This document shows, in pieces, positions 8,276-17,079 of a stretch of DNA of 64,000 nucleotides. Position 1 is the first letter of the stretch, and each line of letters begins with the position of its first letter. The notes beneath the pieces are model-generated. The model saw nothing but the letters and a program-made list of their open reading frames with translations. It had not been told where the DNA came from and ran no database searches. The position numbers and the translations under genes are program-made. The stretch covers positions 149,142 through 213,141 of the forward strand of contig NZ_VDBO01000007.1 of the NCBI RefSeq assembly GCF_005930355.1, given 5' to 3'. The DNA is from Paenibacillus sinopodophylli (lineage in GTDB: Bacteria > Bacillota > Bacilli > Paenibacillales > Paenibacillaceae).

Positions 8276-10035
8276 TGTAATCCCTCCAATTCATAGATGG
8301 TAATACCCTGTTCCTTGCCTTTAACCTTGATTTCACCAAGCGGAGCTGCATGAATGCGATCCTTCACTCGTTGATAGACAGCGTCGCTCAATACGATTTG
8401 GCCGGGCTTTGCATTGCTTTCCAGTCTCGCAGCCGTGTTAACCGTGTCGCCTATCGCCGTATAATCCATCCTGCTCTTGGAACCGATATTACCGAATACT
8501 GCTGGTCCAGTATGAATACCTAGACCAAACTTTACACCGAAGCCAAATCGCTCAATTAGCTTTCGCTCCAGCGCCTCAGAGCCTTCCTTCATCGCCCAAG
8601 CCGCTTCGACCGCTCGCATAGGATGATCTTCAAGAAGCAGCGGTGCATTGAAAATAGCCATAGCTGCGTCACCTATAAATTTATCGAGAGTGCCGTCAAA
8701 CTTAAAAATACAATTGGCCGCAAGATCGAGGTATTCATTTAATATTTCAACGATCTCCTCCGGCTCCGCCTTCTCCGAGAGAGGCGTAAAGCCTCGAATA
8801 TCTACGAACAATACCGTTAACTCGCGGCGTGTTCCACCCAGCTTTAGTCCATCCTCGCCATTTTTTAATATTTGGTTAACGACCTCCGGCGCAACATACC
8901 TACCGAATATATCGGTCACACGGCGGCGTTCGAACAGCTCCTCCACGTAATGGAAGCAGACGACAATGATACAACTGATAATGAGAAGCGGAACGACATA
9001 ACCAATCGATATAATCATGCCTTGCTCATACAAATAGCGGCCCCCAAACACAAATGCCGTAATAATCACAGCAACTGCCAAGAAGGAAACAACCATATTC
9101 CACTTTCGGAATAGGAAGTACGCAAGACCTGCGACAAGCAGCAGAATGAGTGCATTCCACTTCCAATCCACCTCACGCTTCAGGTCTTCATCCAGCAGCG
9201 CTTGAATAATGTTGGCGTGAATTTCTACTCCGTACATTGGACTTTTCACCTGCAGCGGTGTTAGATAGTCATCCTTGAAGCCCGTAGCATAGGGTCCAAT
9301 GAGAACGATCCTGTCTTCAAAATAATCAGCAGGTACATCGCCGTTTAATACAGCGGAATAGGGAATCGCTTCATACTGGAATGGACGTCCTGTAAACGGA
9401 ATGTGAAATCGGCCGAAGGAGTCAAGCGGTAGCATCTCGGCATTGACATGCTCGCCAAGTCTTTCCTTAAACATCCGGTAGATGACCCACGAGAAGCTCT
9501 CCACCTGCTCTCCGTTATCCATGAAGCTGTATAAGGAATTACGTACGACGCGATCGCGGTCAGGAATCGTATTGATATGACCGACCTCTGCAACTGCTGC
9601 CTTCAATGCAGGGAAAGGCTTTGACATCTCAATCGCCTCGATTGCCCCCTCCCTCGCAGAGGAAGCAAACGTTCCGTACACTGGCATGACTACGTTGCCA
9701 GCATGCTCTGCAGCGGCAATCAATGCCTCATCTGATGAAGGATCATCGGCCGAAGGTGCTGGGAACGTGACGTCGAATGCGATAACCGCTGGATTACCTT
9801 CGTTAAGCGTTTCGATGAGCTGCGCATGGATATTTCGGTTCCACGGCCAGCTCCCATACTCGTTCACACTCTCATCATCAATCGCAATTATGGCAATTCG
9901 GGTGTCGATTGTACCTTCCTGTTGCATGAAACGATCCTGGAAGAAATAATCCACTGTGTCCAGCGTACCTCGGTACATAAGAAATACGGACAATGCCGTT
10001 AAAAACGTAATCATATGTATCAGCTTTATTCGCAC
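8272..10035 (-). CDS. CHASE2-domain class III adenylate cyclase
   Basis: A 587-residue membrane receptor cyclase. N-terminal membrane segment (about 9-20), CHASE2 extracytoplasmic sensor (about 25-285, 'IAIIAIDDESVNEYGSWPW', 'VIAFDVTFPAPS'), then three transmembrane helices (about 294-362) and a guanylate_cyc domain (about 400-587). Catalytic residues are all present: metal Asp412 ('VDIRGFT') and Asp456 ('FIGD'), transition-state Asn533 and Arg537 ('TVNTAARLE'). The substrate pair is Lys452/Thr526, the K/T signature of class IIIb adenylate cyclases, some of which respond to bicarbonate. GTG start at 10035 with AAGGAGG. It is sandwiched between the cNMP-binding permease (21-bp gap) and the FecR protein (4-bp overlap), so cAMP made here may act on the permease. 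Confidence 0.93.
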   Translation of the reverse strand: MRIKLIHMITFLTALSVFLMYRGTLDTVDYFFQDRFMQQEGTIDTRIAIIAIDDESVNEYGSWPWNRNIHAQLIETLNEGNPAVIAFDVTFPAPSADDPSSDEALIAAAEHAGNVVMPVYGTFASSAREGAIEAIEMSKPFPALKAAVAEVGHINTIPDRDRVVRNSLYSFMDNGEQVESFSWVIYRMFKERLGEHVNAEMLPLDSFGRFHIPFTGRPFQYEAIPYSAVLNGDVPADYFEDRIVLIGPYATGFKDDYLTPLQVKSPMYGVEIHANIIQALLDEDLKREVDWKWNALILLLVAGLAYFLFRKWNMVVSFLAVAVIITAFVFGGRYLYEQGMIISIGYVVPLLIISCIIVVCFHYVEELFERRRVTDIFGRYVAPEVVNQILKNGEDGLKLGGTRRELTVLFVDIRGFTPLSEKAEPEEIVEILNEYLDLAANCIFKFDGTLDKFIGDAAMAIFNAPLLLEDHPMRAVEAAWAMKEGSEALERKLIERFGFGVKFGLGIHTGPAVFGNIGSKSRMDYTAIGDTVNTAARLESNAKPGQIVLSDAVYQRVKDRIHAAPLGEIKVKGKEQGITIYELEGLH

Positions 10036-10056
10036 AGCTTCCCTCCTTCCCCCTCG

Positions 10057-12672
10057 TTATGAAATAAGATGAAGCCACTTCCAATACGGCACGCTTACAG
10101 CTGCAGCCAGCAGCACCGCCAGACCATACCAAACGGCTATCTTCTGCGCTTGCTGATGCGAGAACGCTTTTCCTTCCGCGCTATAATAAGCTGTTAAGTA
10201 TGTAGACGATTGATAAGTAAAGAAAAACGGACTAGTTGCAAGCAAAATAATGAATACGAGTATCCATGGGTGAATGCCCACCACATCTCCCAGAGGCACG
10301 ATCGCCGTTACCAGCAGAATAACAGCGGGGGCATCCCGAATAACGAGCGTTACCAAGTAAGAACCGAGAATGACGGCTATTAGGAACAAAGCAGGATTGT
10401 CAACAAACATAGGCAAATGCTCATCTAAGAAAGAGGACAACACATTAGAAACACCCAACTGCTCATCTACTCCCGCAAAGCTGAATGCGGCTCCTAGGAA
10501 GAGCAGGAACGTCCAATCTATTCCCATGGATAGCGTCTGCTTGTCCAAGACACCGCTCACGACTAACACCGCAAACCCCATTAACATAATCCATGTACTG
10601 TCTATACCGTGCAGCGGTTGAAGTACCATAAGCCCAATACATCCAATAATGGTCCACATGGAAACCCGCTCATCCTTCGTAAGCGGACCAAGCAGACGCA
10701 ACTGCTCGTTCAGCACCTCTCCGGTAATGACTTTGGCAGGCTCAAGCTTACGGAACATATAGCGCATAGCAATTAGCAATATTAATGCGAATAAAATGAA
10801 GGCAGGCAGTGCGTACAGCAGCCATTGCAGCCAAGACACTTTATCGTCTGCCTTGGCTAAGCCGTATGCCATCACATTTGTATAAGATCCCGTCATGACA
10901 AATGGTGCGGTAAATCCAAAAAACAGCATAGCAATAAGCCCCAGCCCTGCAGCCCCCTTGCTCCTCTCGCCATAACCGAGGGACTCAGCCAATGTCTGTG
11001 CCATCGGCACACCAATAGAAACCTTCGCTGACGAAGAGGGCAGAAACGGATTTAGCAGTAAGCCTCCCGTCACGATGCCCCATAGCTGCCCGCGATAATG
11101 GGAGGGAAATTGTCTAAGCACTAGCAGTGAAATGCGATAGGCTATGCCTGACTTCATGACGACTGCACTCACAGCCATAATAAAGATCATAAACAGCCAT
11201 GCACTGGATCCGAATCCAGATAATGCAGTCTCAGGGGGAGCAACCCCGCCAAGCACCCATAACATAATCATGCCAAGCGCCACCATATATTCCGGCACGA
11301 CAGGCACAATCCACATCACAACTGCAGCAAGCGTAATGCCGATAAATCGCATGCCAGCTTCAGACAAACCTCCTATCGGCTCAAGCACAAAGGATAACAC
11401 GATGCACAGAAGGGCAATGACCACAGCAATAACCTCTGCAATACGGTTGCCATTCAGCAGTCTTCCAGCACCCTTCACAAGCAGTTCGCTGCGCTTTCTT
11501 GCCAGCTTCTGCTTCGCCAGTCCGTACGCTTGGTCTGCATTCACCACTCTTCCTTCTGACGACACCGTGCTTGCCAATGCGTCCGCAAGCTGCAAATATT
11601 CCAGCGATTGATTCTTCTTGCCCACAAGCCTGCAAAGTTCGGTTCCACATTCATACAAAAACAATAGCTCATGAGGCGAGAAGCCATGTCCATAGCTTAA
11701 AGCGCTCTCTACTACCGATAAGCCCGTCTCCGGCGCATGACTCTCGCAATAGGGCAAATAGATTTGGAGAGCAGCATAATTGACAGCAAGCAGCTCTCTC
11801 GGACAGCGGTTAATGGTACGAAACAGCTCTGCTCTTTGCCCGTCTGTCACCTTACCGCCTATTCGGGCATACGTATCCAGCGCTACGGGCCAATCGCCCT
11901 TGTCTCCTTGGATAAGAATAAACGCAACCCAATTGCCCTGCGACACGTACCAGGAAACAGCTTTATCAATCCACGAAGCCATCTCGTCATAGCCGTACCG
12001 TTCCTTGCTTATATCGTTTAATACAGACTTTAATCCGCTTGCTAAGGTAAGCCATTCTGAAGTCGCCTTGTTATCTTGGAAGCATTGCTCTAGGAAGGGA
12101 TATTGCGAGAGTTCTTGATCTAGTGAAAAGTGAAAGGTGTGCTCCGCGAGCTCTCTGCTAACGAGCGGAACATGCGCGCACCATAGCAGAAATCGAGCTG
12201 TCTGCTCGCGCAGCTGCCCTAGCCCTTGGATAATACGTTCAGACTCCGTCTTCTTCGCTTCTTGCAGCCTTGTATTCGTAGCTACAAGACGCTGCGAGAG
12301 CAGCTTAATGAAGTAAGCAGAGAATACAGCATTCTCTGCTACTAATCGGTCAAACATTTTGCTATCGATTACATAAAGCACAGACCGCTCGGCCGTAATC
12401 GCTTCCGCAGACCTGGCTTCGCCTGTAAGCAGCGCCATTTCACCGACAACCTCACCTGTGCCGAGGACGGTAAGCGAACGTCTAACGTCACCGTCTGCCA
12501 GCAAGAAAAGCTCAATTGCGCCGCTTTCTATAATATACATTCGATCGCCAGGCTCACCTTGACGAAACAGCCTAGTACCCGCGACAAATTCCTGCTTGTC
12601 CAGCATGCCGAGCAGCTTCGCCAGCTCCATGTTGGACAACCCTTTAAACATTTCAATGCCTGTTAGTTTCAC
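10057..12672 (-). CDS. Cyclic nucleotide-binding domain fused to SLC13/DASS-type anion permease
   Basis: An 871-residue fusion. Residues 1-130 are a Crp-like cNMP-binding domain; the phosphate-binding cassette is intact: 'GEMALLTGEARSAEA' with Glu78 and Arg87-Ser88, matching the Glu, Arg and Ser used by CRP for cAMP. Residues about 150-400 are a helical linker of unknown fold. Residues about 408-871 form about 12 membrane helices of the divalent anion:Na+ symporter type ('WIVPVVPEYMVALGMIML', 'PFLPSSSAKVSIGVPMA', 'SPFFFTYQSSTYLTAYY'). GTG start at 12672 with AAAGGTAGG. The next gene is the cyclase. I infer cNMP-gated anion or dicarboxylate transport. A TATAAT (minus strand, 12724-12729) lies upstream without a good -35. 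Confidence 0.88.
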   Translation of the reverse strand: MKLTGIEMFKGLSNMELAKLLGMLDKQEFVAGTRLFRQGEPGDRMYIIESGAIELFLLADGDVRRSLTVLGTGEVVGEMALLTGEARSAEAITAERSVLYVIDSKMFDRLVAENAVFSAYFIKLLSQRLVATNTRLQEAKKTESERIIQGLGQLREQTARFLLWCAHVPLVSRELAEHTFHFSLDQELSQYPFLEQCFQDNKATSEWLTLASGLKSVLNDISKERYGYDEMASWIDKAVSWYVSQGNWVAFILIQGDKGDWPVALDTYARIGGKVTDGQRAELFRTINRCPRELLAVNYAALQIYLPYCESHAPETGLSVVESALSYGHGFSPHELLFLYECGTELCRLVGKKNQSLEYLQLADALASTVSSEGRVVNADQAYGLAKQKLARKRSELLVKGAGRLLNGNRIAEVIAVVIALLCIVLSFVLEPIGGLSEAGMRFIGITLAAVVMWIVPVVPEYMVALGMIMLWVLGGVAPPETALSGFGSSAWLFMIFIMAVSAVVMKSGIAYRISLLVLRQFPSHYRGQLWGIVTGGLLLNPFLPSSSAKVSIGVPMAQTLAESLGYGERSKGAAGLGLIAMLFFGFTAPFVMTGSYTNVMAYGLAKADDKVSWLQWLLYALPAFILFALILLIAMRYMFRKLEPAKVITGEVLNEQLRLLGPLTKDERVSMWTIIGCIGLMVLQPLHGIDSTWIMLMGFAVLVVSGVLDKQTLSMGIDWTFLLFLGAAFSFAGVDEQLGVSNVLSSFLDEHLPMFVDNPALFLIAVILGSYLVTLVIRDAPAVILLVTAIVPLGDVVGIHPWILVFIILLATSPFFFTYQSSTYLTAYYSAEGKAFSHQQAQKIAVWYGLAVLLAAAVSVPYWKWLHLIS

Positions 12673-12876
12673 CGGTTAACCTACCTTTTATCAACTAAAG
12701 AAGTTCTATTGTTACTTAGGTCTATTATATATGAAACGTGAAATTAAGGGATAGCTGTCCAAAATGATCTGAAAATAAATTTATTGTATTTCTCGAAATA
12801 CCAGTTGCTAATTATGAGCGTATTTACTACTATTAAGTTAATTATACTAAATCCAATAAGGAAAGTTGGTTTTAAC

Positions 12877-13299
12877 ATGAAGGAAATTCCGATTCCGCTC
12901 GTCCGCAGCAATCAGACGGGTATTGTCATTACCTTGCTTATTGCAATAAGTCTGCAGCTGCCTTGGCTCATTGCAGTCTTGTTTATTATCCAAGTAGTAG
13001 GCCTGCTAGGTGGTCCCCGCTCGAATTTGTTCATCCTAGCTGGGCGGCCCCTCCTAGCTAAGCGGCTTCCTTCCGCACAGACTGAGGCAGCCGAGCTTCA
13101 GCGATTCAACAACTCGCTCGGCGTAGGTTTTCTTACTTTGTCGCTGCTAAGCTTTGTAATCGGCTGGACCACAGCCGGCTATATTTTTGCCGGAATGATG
13201 GGCGCAGCTGCCTTAGCTGCCATTCTAGGCTATTGCATCGGCTGCACGATCTACTTTCAGTTCAAGCAATTTCGTGCAAGGCACTTAAAGCGCAGCTAA
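12877..13299 (+). CDS. DUF4395 membrane protein
   Basis: A 140-residue integral membrane protein. 'MKEIPIPLVRSNQTGIV' is the typical DUF4395 N-terminus, followed by two helices (about 18-50), a loop with 'AGRPLLAKRLPSAQTEAAELQRFNNSLG' pattern residues and two further helices (about 80-125), ending in a basic tail. I chose the ATG at 12877 rather than an in-frame upstream ATG at 12784 because family members start here and AAGGAAAG precedes it. Function unknown; family members are often near thiol/redox genes in Bacillota, but nothing of that kind is adjacent here. It is transcribed divergently from the cNMP permease operon. Confidence 0.8.
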   Translation: MKEIPIPLVRSNQTGIVITLLIAISLQLPWLIAVLFIIQVVGLLGGPRSNLFILAGRPLLAKRLPSAQTEAAELQRFNNSLGVGFLTLSLLSFVIGWTTAGYIFAGMMGAAALAAILGYCIGCTIYFQFKQFRARHLKRS

Positions 13300-13309
13300 C
13301 GGACATGAA

Positions 13310-13409
13310 TCAAGCGTAAACGCCTGAAGCCGTTCTCTGGCGATTAAGCTATCGTTTCGCATAGAAATATAGAGAAAGTTAGCGAAATGTTATCCTGTTC
13401 TATATTTAA
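13310..13409 (+). repeat. Copy 1 of a two-hairpin intergenic repeat (divergent)
   Basis: The stretch beginning TCAAGCGTAAACGCCTG resembles the elements at 46171 and 46651: same order of TCAAG-GT-AAACG, CCGT, TGGCG, CGTTTC, AGAAATA. First hairpin AAACG...CGTTT; second hairpin AAATATAGA (about 13363-13373) pairs perfectly with TCTATATTT (13400-13408). It lies between the DUF4395 and tgl genes, just before the tgl terminator. Confidence 0.6.
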
Positions 13410-13413
13410 ACAA

Positions 13414-13448
13414 AAGGAGCAATTGCCGCAGTCAGGCCGTTGCTCCTT
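13414..13448 (-). terminator. Intrinsic terminator of tgl
   Basis: AAGGAGCAA (13414-13422) pairs perfectly with TTGCTCCTT (13440-13448); on the minus strand the stem is followed by TTTTGTTT. It lies 51 bp beyond the tgl stop. Confidence 0.85.
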
Positions 13449-13499
13449 CATTCATATAACCACCTTCATACAGCTACATCTTCACTTTAGGCTCATCAC

Positions 13500-14324
13500 T
13501 CATTTCCGAACAATTCCTGAGCCGATACGGCCAGCAATTCCGATGCTCTCTTCCTGGTTGTCCTCGTCCCACCAAGCCTCTCTAACCGAAAGACCTCGCA
13601 AATATTCAAAGTCAGGGTAGACGACCAAGTCCTGCAAATAAGCAGATATGGTGCTTCCTTCCTTTCTCATTCGGTTCAACGCCTTAATGATATCCTGACC
13701 GGTTTCAATACCAATGCCATGCCCGAAATATAAGTTGTCATCCAGCATGACGACATTCTCGCCTTGCCATTCCGGCGTTTCTGGATCATGTTCCGGATTT
13801 TTGAAATAGAGAACATCACCGGGATAAGCCTGATTTTTGTCATAAGCCGTAATCAAGCTCAAATCCCGATCATATTGCCAATCTCGTAAAAACAGATTTT
13901 TGAAATATGCATTAAATACCGCGTCACCTACCGTATCAAGCACAGCCTTATACAAAATAATGATAATGGCTCCCGCGCATTCAAAGCCGTATAAATGTCC
14001 GTTTTCGAATATATCATTGATTCCGACTGATGGCAGCACACCGCCCTTGAGCTGAAATCCACCGTTTTCTGTTCGTGTCCAATATTGCTCATTGCACCTT
14101 GAGCCCGCAAAGGTTGCGAAGCTTACGCCGCTGGTGTAGAGCGCTTTCGCCGCCTCGACAATATGCGTTCGCATTTTTAATTCAAACTCCAGTGCGTCAA
14201 CCGATGGGTAGCGGTACACGACCCGGCTTTGCTGCTTAGCCTGCAATATTTTCCGTTCAAGCTCCGTTAGCGTCAGCGGATTCATAGCAAACGATGGATT
14301 GCCTGCAACAAGTATCACCCTCAT
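13500..14324 (-). CDS. tgl: Protein-glutamine gamma-glutamyltransferase (spore coat transglutaminase)
   Basis: A 274-residue homologue of Bacillus Tgl, which makes epsilon-(gamma-glutamyl)lysine cross-links in the spore coat. The catalytic cysteine is Cys116 in 'YGFECAGAI', with Glu115 before it, at the same position as in B. subtilis. Other family blocks: 'MRTHIVEAAKALYTSGVSFA', 'LPSVGINDIFENG', 'PGDVLYFKNPEHDPETPEW', 'GENVVMLDDNLYFGHGIGI'. It is about 30 residues longer than the Bacillus enzyme, mostly at the C-terminus ('EAWWDEDNQEESIGIAGRIGSG'). Start ATG at 14324 with GGGAGG close by. Monocistronic between two terminators. Expression in the mother cell late in sporulation is expected from the family, not visible here. 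Confidence 0.92.
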   Translation of the reverse strand: MRVILVAGNPSFAMNPLTLTELERKILQAKQQSRVVYRYPSVDALEFELKMRTHIVEAAKALYTSGVSFATFAGSRCNEQYWTRTENGGFQLKGGVLPSVGINDIFENGHLYGFECAGAIIIILYKAVLDTVGDAVFNAYFKNLFLRDWQYDRDLSLITAYDKNQAYPGDVLYFKNPEHDPETPEWQGENVVMLDDNLYFGHGIGIETGQDIIKALNRMRKEGSTISAYLQDLVVYPDFEYLRGLSVREAWWDEDNQEESIGIAGRIGSGIVRK

Positions 14325-14528
14325 GCTCCTCCCTGTTATTCCTCACGTATTGGGTTATTGTACGTGTGAAAATTGTTTTTGTGAGTAGTGAACGGACATT
14401 CTTGGATCCACAAACTCCTTCTATTTCTAAAGGCGTCCGCGTTACTCAAATGACTAATTTTTCTGATCTTCTGAAGTTGAATGAGCAATCCCGTCTAAAT
14501 GCAGCGAAATAATATGGTTCAATTCAGC

Positions 14529-14571
14529 AAAGAAGAGAGCCGCAGACACCTTGTCTGCGGCTCTCTTCTTT
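14529..14571. terminator. Strong bidirectional terminator
   Basis: A perfect 19-bp stem: AAAGAAGAGAGCCGCAGAC (14529-14547) with its complement at 14553-14571, loop of 5 nt, T-rich on both sides. It ends the small acetyltransferase gene on the minus strand. Confidence 0.9.
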
Positions 14572-14583
14572 CTGGATTTACGA

Positions 14584-14967
14584 TTATTTACGCATATTCC
14601 CGCTAGCCGTACCTGCTCCGCTTGAGCTGTAAGGATCTGAATACTCTGTATTCGACCTCTCCCACACATCCGCATAAGCGGCGGACCTCTTAAATTGCGC
14701 TAATGCATAAGAACATGCGGGTACAATCTTGCGACCTTTCTCCCTCGCCTCTTCAACTACGAAATCCAGCAATTGCTTTGCTAGATTCCGACCGCGGTAC
14801 GCACCGTCTACGTACGTATGGTCAATCACCCACGTATCCACGTCAACCATCGTATACGTGATTTCACCAATTGTACCCTTGTTTGTCGTGAGCACATAGC
14901 TGTTCCCTTGCTTTTGCGCCAAAATCTCCTCTTCCACCGCTCCATACATATCTTTGTCCGTACTCAT
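14584..14967 (-). CDS. GNAT-like N-acetyltransferase, YjdJ type (Acetyltransf_CG)
   Basis: About 127 residues. The core 'WVIDHTYVDGAYRGRNLAKQLLDFVVEEAREKGRKIVPACSYALAQFKR' region matches the minimal GNAT fold of Pfam Acetyltransf_CG, with the R-G-x-x-L-A acetyl-CoA loop slightly altered (Y-R-G-R-N-L-A). The ATG at 14967 has an ideal AGGAGGTG site; a longer reading would need TTG at 15015 without such a site. The C-terminus is a Ser/Gly/Thr-rich tail ('YSSSGAGTASGNMRK'). Acceptor unknown. It lies 105 bp downstream of the GH50-like gene and is followed by a strong terminator, so it could be the last gene of that transcript. Confidence 0.83.
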   Translation of the reverse strand: MSTDKDMYGAVEEEILAQKQGNSYVLTTNKGTIGEITYTMVDVDTWVIDHTYVDGAYRGRNLAKQLLDFVVEEAREKGRKIVPACSYALAQFKRSAAYADVWERSNTEYSDPYSSSGAGTASGNMRK

Positions 14968-15072
14968 AGCTGCTTGCACCTCCTGGAAAATAGTGTTGAA
15001 CCCTCTCCCGGTCAAGCTGCGGGTCTACTCTCTCTTACCCTAATAGGGTGGTTGTGAACCCTACACCCTTCT

Positions 15073-17061
15073 TCAAAATCCCGTTTTCGGTATTTCTTCT
15101 GGACAATATTCACTCGGCTTCAAGTAACCCATACGAATTTCATACATCCGATTATGTGCGCTCTTCATCGCTTCAACAAAGGTATGATACGGCTGTTGGC
15201 ACCCATCCACGACTCCAATTTGATAGTTTTCTCCATCGAAACGACCAAGCACAGGCTGATCGTTCAGTTGAAAATAATGAACACCGATCAATTCTGGAAT
15301 GGAAGCCGCTTGCTCGACAAAGTATTGGTACGCTAGTCCACGGTCAGACTGTGTGGCTAATGCGCGAATACCGTAAGCCAGCATGCCTACATCAGCAGCC
15401 CCGAAATGAAATTCCCCGATTACGATCGGTTTGTTCAGATGCTCACTGATTGATCTAGTCATCTCCCTCGCTGGTTCAAACTGATAACAGTTTATGGAGA
15501 ACACATCGAAAGCCTCACAGCCTTCCAAAACATCATCACTGCCAACCCACGCGTAGCGCATACCCAAATTCAAATGATTCGGATCAGCTATTTTACAATA
15601 CTTTGCCGGCACTTCCACATATCTTCTGATCATTATACGATTATATAAGCGGAAATCCTCTCTACGTTCGGCACAGTCTGTAAACTCAGAAAATCTTCTT
15701 GCCTCATACAGATCCTCAAACTTCTCAAACGAGCTGCCCCACGCCGCGTTCCAGCTATTAACATCGCCATACTTCTCCTTCAACCATGCAGCAAAATGAA
15801 TTTTACTCTTAAATCGAATTGGTGATCTCAGCATTTGTTCGGTTAAATTCAGACCATCTACAAAAGCCCAATGGGGTTCATTCCGCATAAAATAGCCCAC
15901 CAGACGACGGTCTTCCTTCATTACTAGCAGCTGATCTGAGAAGGCTTCTGCATTTTTGTCATATTCCGGGTCGAACACATCAGGGAAATCCCTAAAAATC
16001 GTCTGTTCCGTAGTCGGAAAATTCACCATCGGATATACATACGGCAGCTCAGAATTTTGTATAAACGCGGGACTCGACCAGTTGCCGATCGTGTTCATCC
16101 CCCATGATTTCAACCGATGTTCCGTTATATCCATCCACTTCTGATGCCATTGCGCACCGAAGGCTCGGATTAAATTAGCAATTCCGAAGCTGTAGCCTTG
16201 ATCTCCCCAAGCATTGCTAAACTCCTGATTTCTGCTTGGAAGTTCCGTAAGCAGATGCTCCATACCGGTTACTTTCATCGTTTCTGCAGGATGAATGCAA
16301 TCCATTCCAGCACTGAACAAAGCATAGCCATCTGGATCTACAAACCACCATCTTTCGCCGTCATGCTGCGTTCGAAAAAATCCTGTTGATTCAAAATGAA
16401 GTCCTTTCCACCCGCCATATCGACCGTATCCCGTTTGTTCAGCGCGGTGATCCTGTGAAAGCTGCCACTCCTCCCTCAAAGAACGTACAAGCTCCTCGGA
16501 ATCTTTTGTCTTACCGAGCCAGTCTTTTCCTGCCAATTGACCAAGCTCATCGATATATGAGGTCTGTTCATACTGAAACTCCGAGGCGGACAAACTTACA
16601 TGCAATCCGGATATTTCCAATGTTCTCGATGAAACCGAAGAGATAGTCGAGATAGCGAACTGGGTAATATGCTCCCTATCCACGAAAGCATCTCCACGAA
16701 GTACGGATTGCATGACGCCAGGAAATCTGTCAAGAAATAGCTTCTCCCCATTCAGAGCAGTGAGCGGCAAACAGATTCTCGTTACAACACGAGGCAATAC
16801 GCCGAAATGAACCGTTATCGACCGACTTTCTCCATCCGTAAACGAGAAGAGAACAACGAGAACATCATGGGACTCGTGATAAATATCCGCCGACAAATAG
16901 TTGTAATCTGACCAAGTACGTAAAGGAAGAGCTCCTTTATCCACATAAATGCCCCCGCCTTGCGGAGATGTTTCCATACGAAACCCATTTTCTCCAAGCA
17001 ACTGTAGCTTGGTGTCTTCTTTGCATTGAAAGGTCGAAGCTTGTAAACCGAATACTTCCAC
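15073..17061 (-). CDS. Intracellular glycoside hydrolase, GH50 (beta-agarase)-like
   Basis: A 662-residue clan GH-A enzyme without signal peptide. Residues 1-165 form a beta-rich carbohydrate-binding-like module; from about 210 the catalytic barrel starts with 'GGWKGLHFESTGFFRTQHDGERWWFVDPDG', a block typical of GH50 agarases and relatives. The probable acid/base is Glu395 in 'YFMRNEPHW' and the nucleophile Glu550 in 'IVIGEFHFGA'. GTG start at 17061 with AGGAG. It follows two sugar ABC permease genes by 18 bp, so it should cleave the imported oligosaccharide in the cytosol. The linkage is uncertain: agarose-derived oligomers, other galactans or plant glycans are all possible. Confidence 0.72.
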   Translation of the reverse strand: MEVFGLQASTFQCKEDTKLQLLGENGFRMETSPQGGGIYVDKGALPLRTWSDYNYLSADIYHESHDVLVVLFSFTDGESRSITVHFGVLPRVVTRICLPLTALNGEKLFLDRFPGVMQSVLRGDAFVDREHITQFAISTISSVSSRTLEISGLHVSLSASEFQYEQTSYIDELGQLAGKDWLGKTKDSEELVRSLREEWQLSQDHRAEQTGYGRYGGWKGLHFESTGFFRTQHDGERWWFVDPDGYALFSAGMDCIHPAETMKVTGMEHLLTELPSRNQEFSNAWGDQGYSFGIANLIRAFGAQWHQKWMDITEHRLKSWGMNTIGNWSSPAFIQNSELPYVYPMVNFPTTEQTIFRDFPDVFDPEYDKNAEAFSDQLLVMKEDRRLVGYFMRNEPHWAFVDGLNLTEQMLRSPIRFKSKIHFAAWLKEKYGDVNSWNAAWGSSFEKFEDLYEARRFSEFTDCAERREDFRLYNRIMIRRYVEVPAKYCKIADPNHLNLGMRYAWVGSDDVLEGCEAFDVFSINCYQFEPAREMTRSISEHLNKPIVIGEFHFGAADVGMLAYGIRALATQSDRGLAYQYFVEQAASIPELIGVHYFQLNDQPVLGRFDGENYQIGVVDGCQQPYHTFVEAMKSAHNRMYEIRMGYLKPSEYCPEEIPKTGF

Positions 17062-17079
17062 GAAATATCAGCTCCTAAA

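Noticed and set aside
14366..14512. 48-codon frame from GTG on the plus strand between tgl and the acetyltransferase gene
   Set aside because: No ribosome binding site, no recognised family; it may be the remnant of a gene, but support is too weak to annotate.
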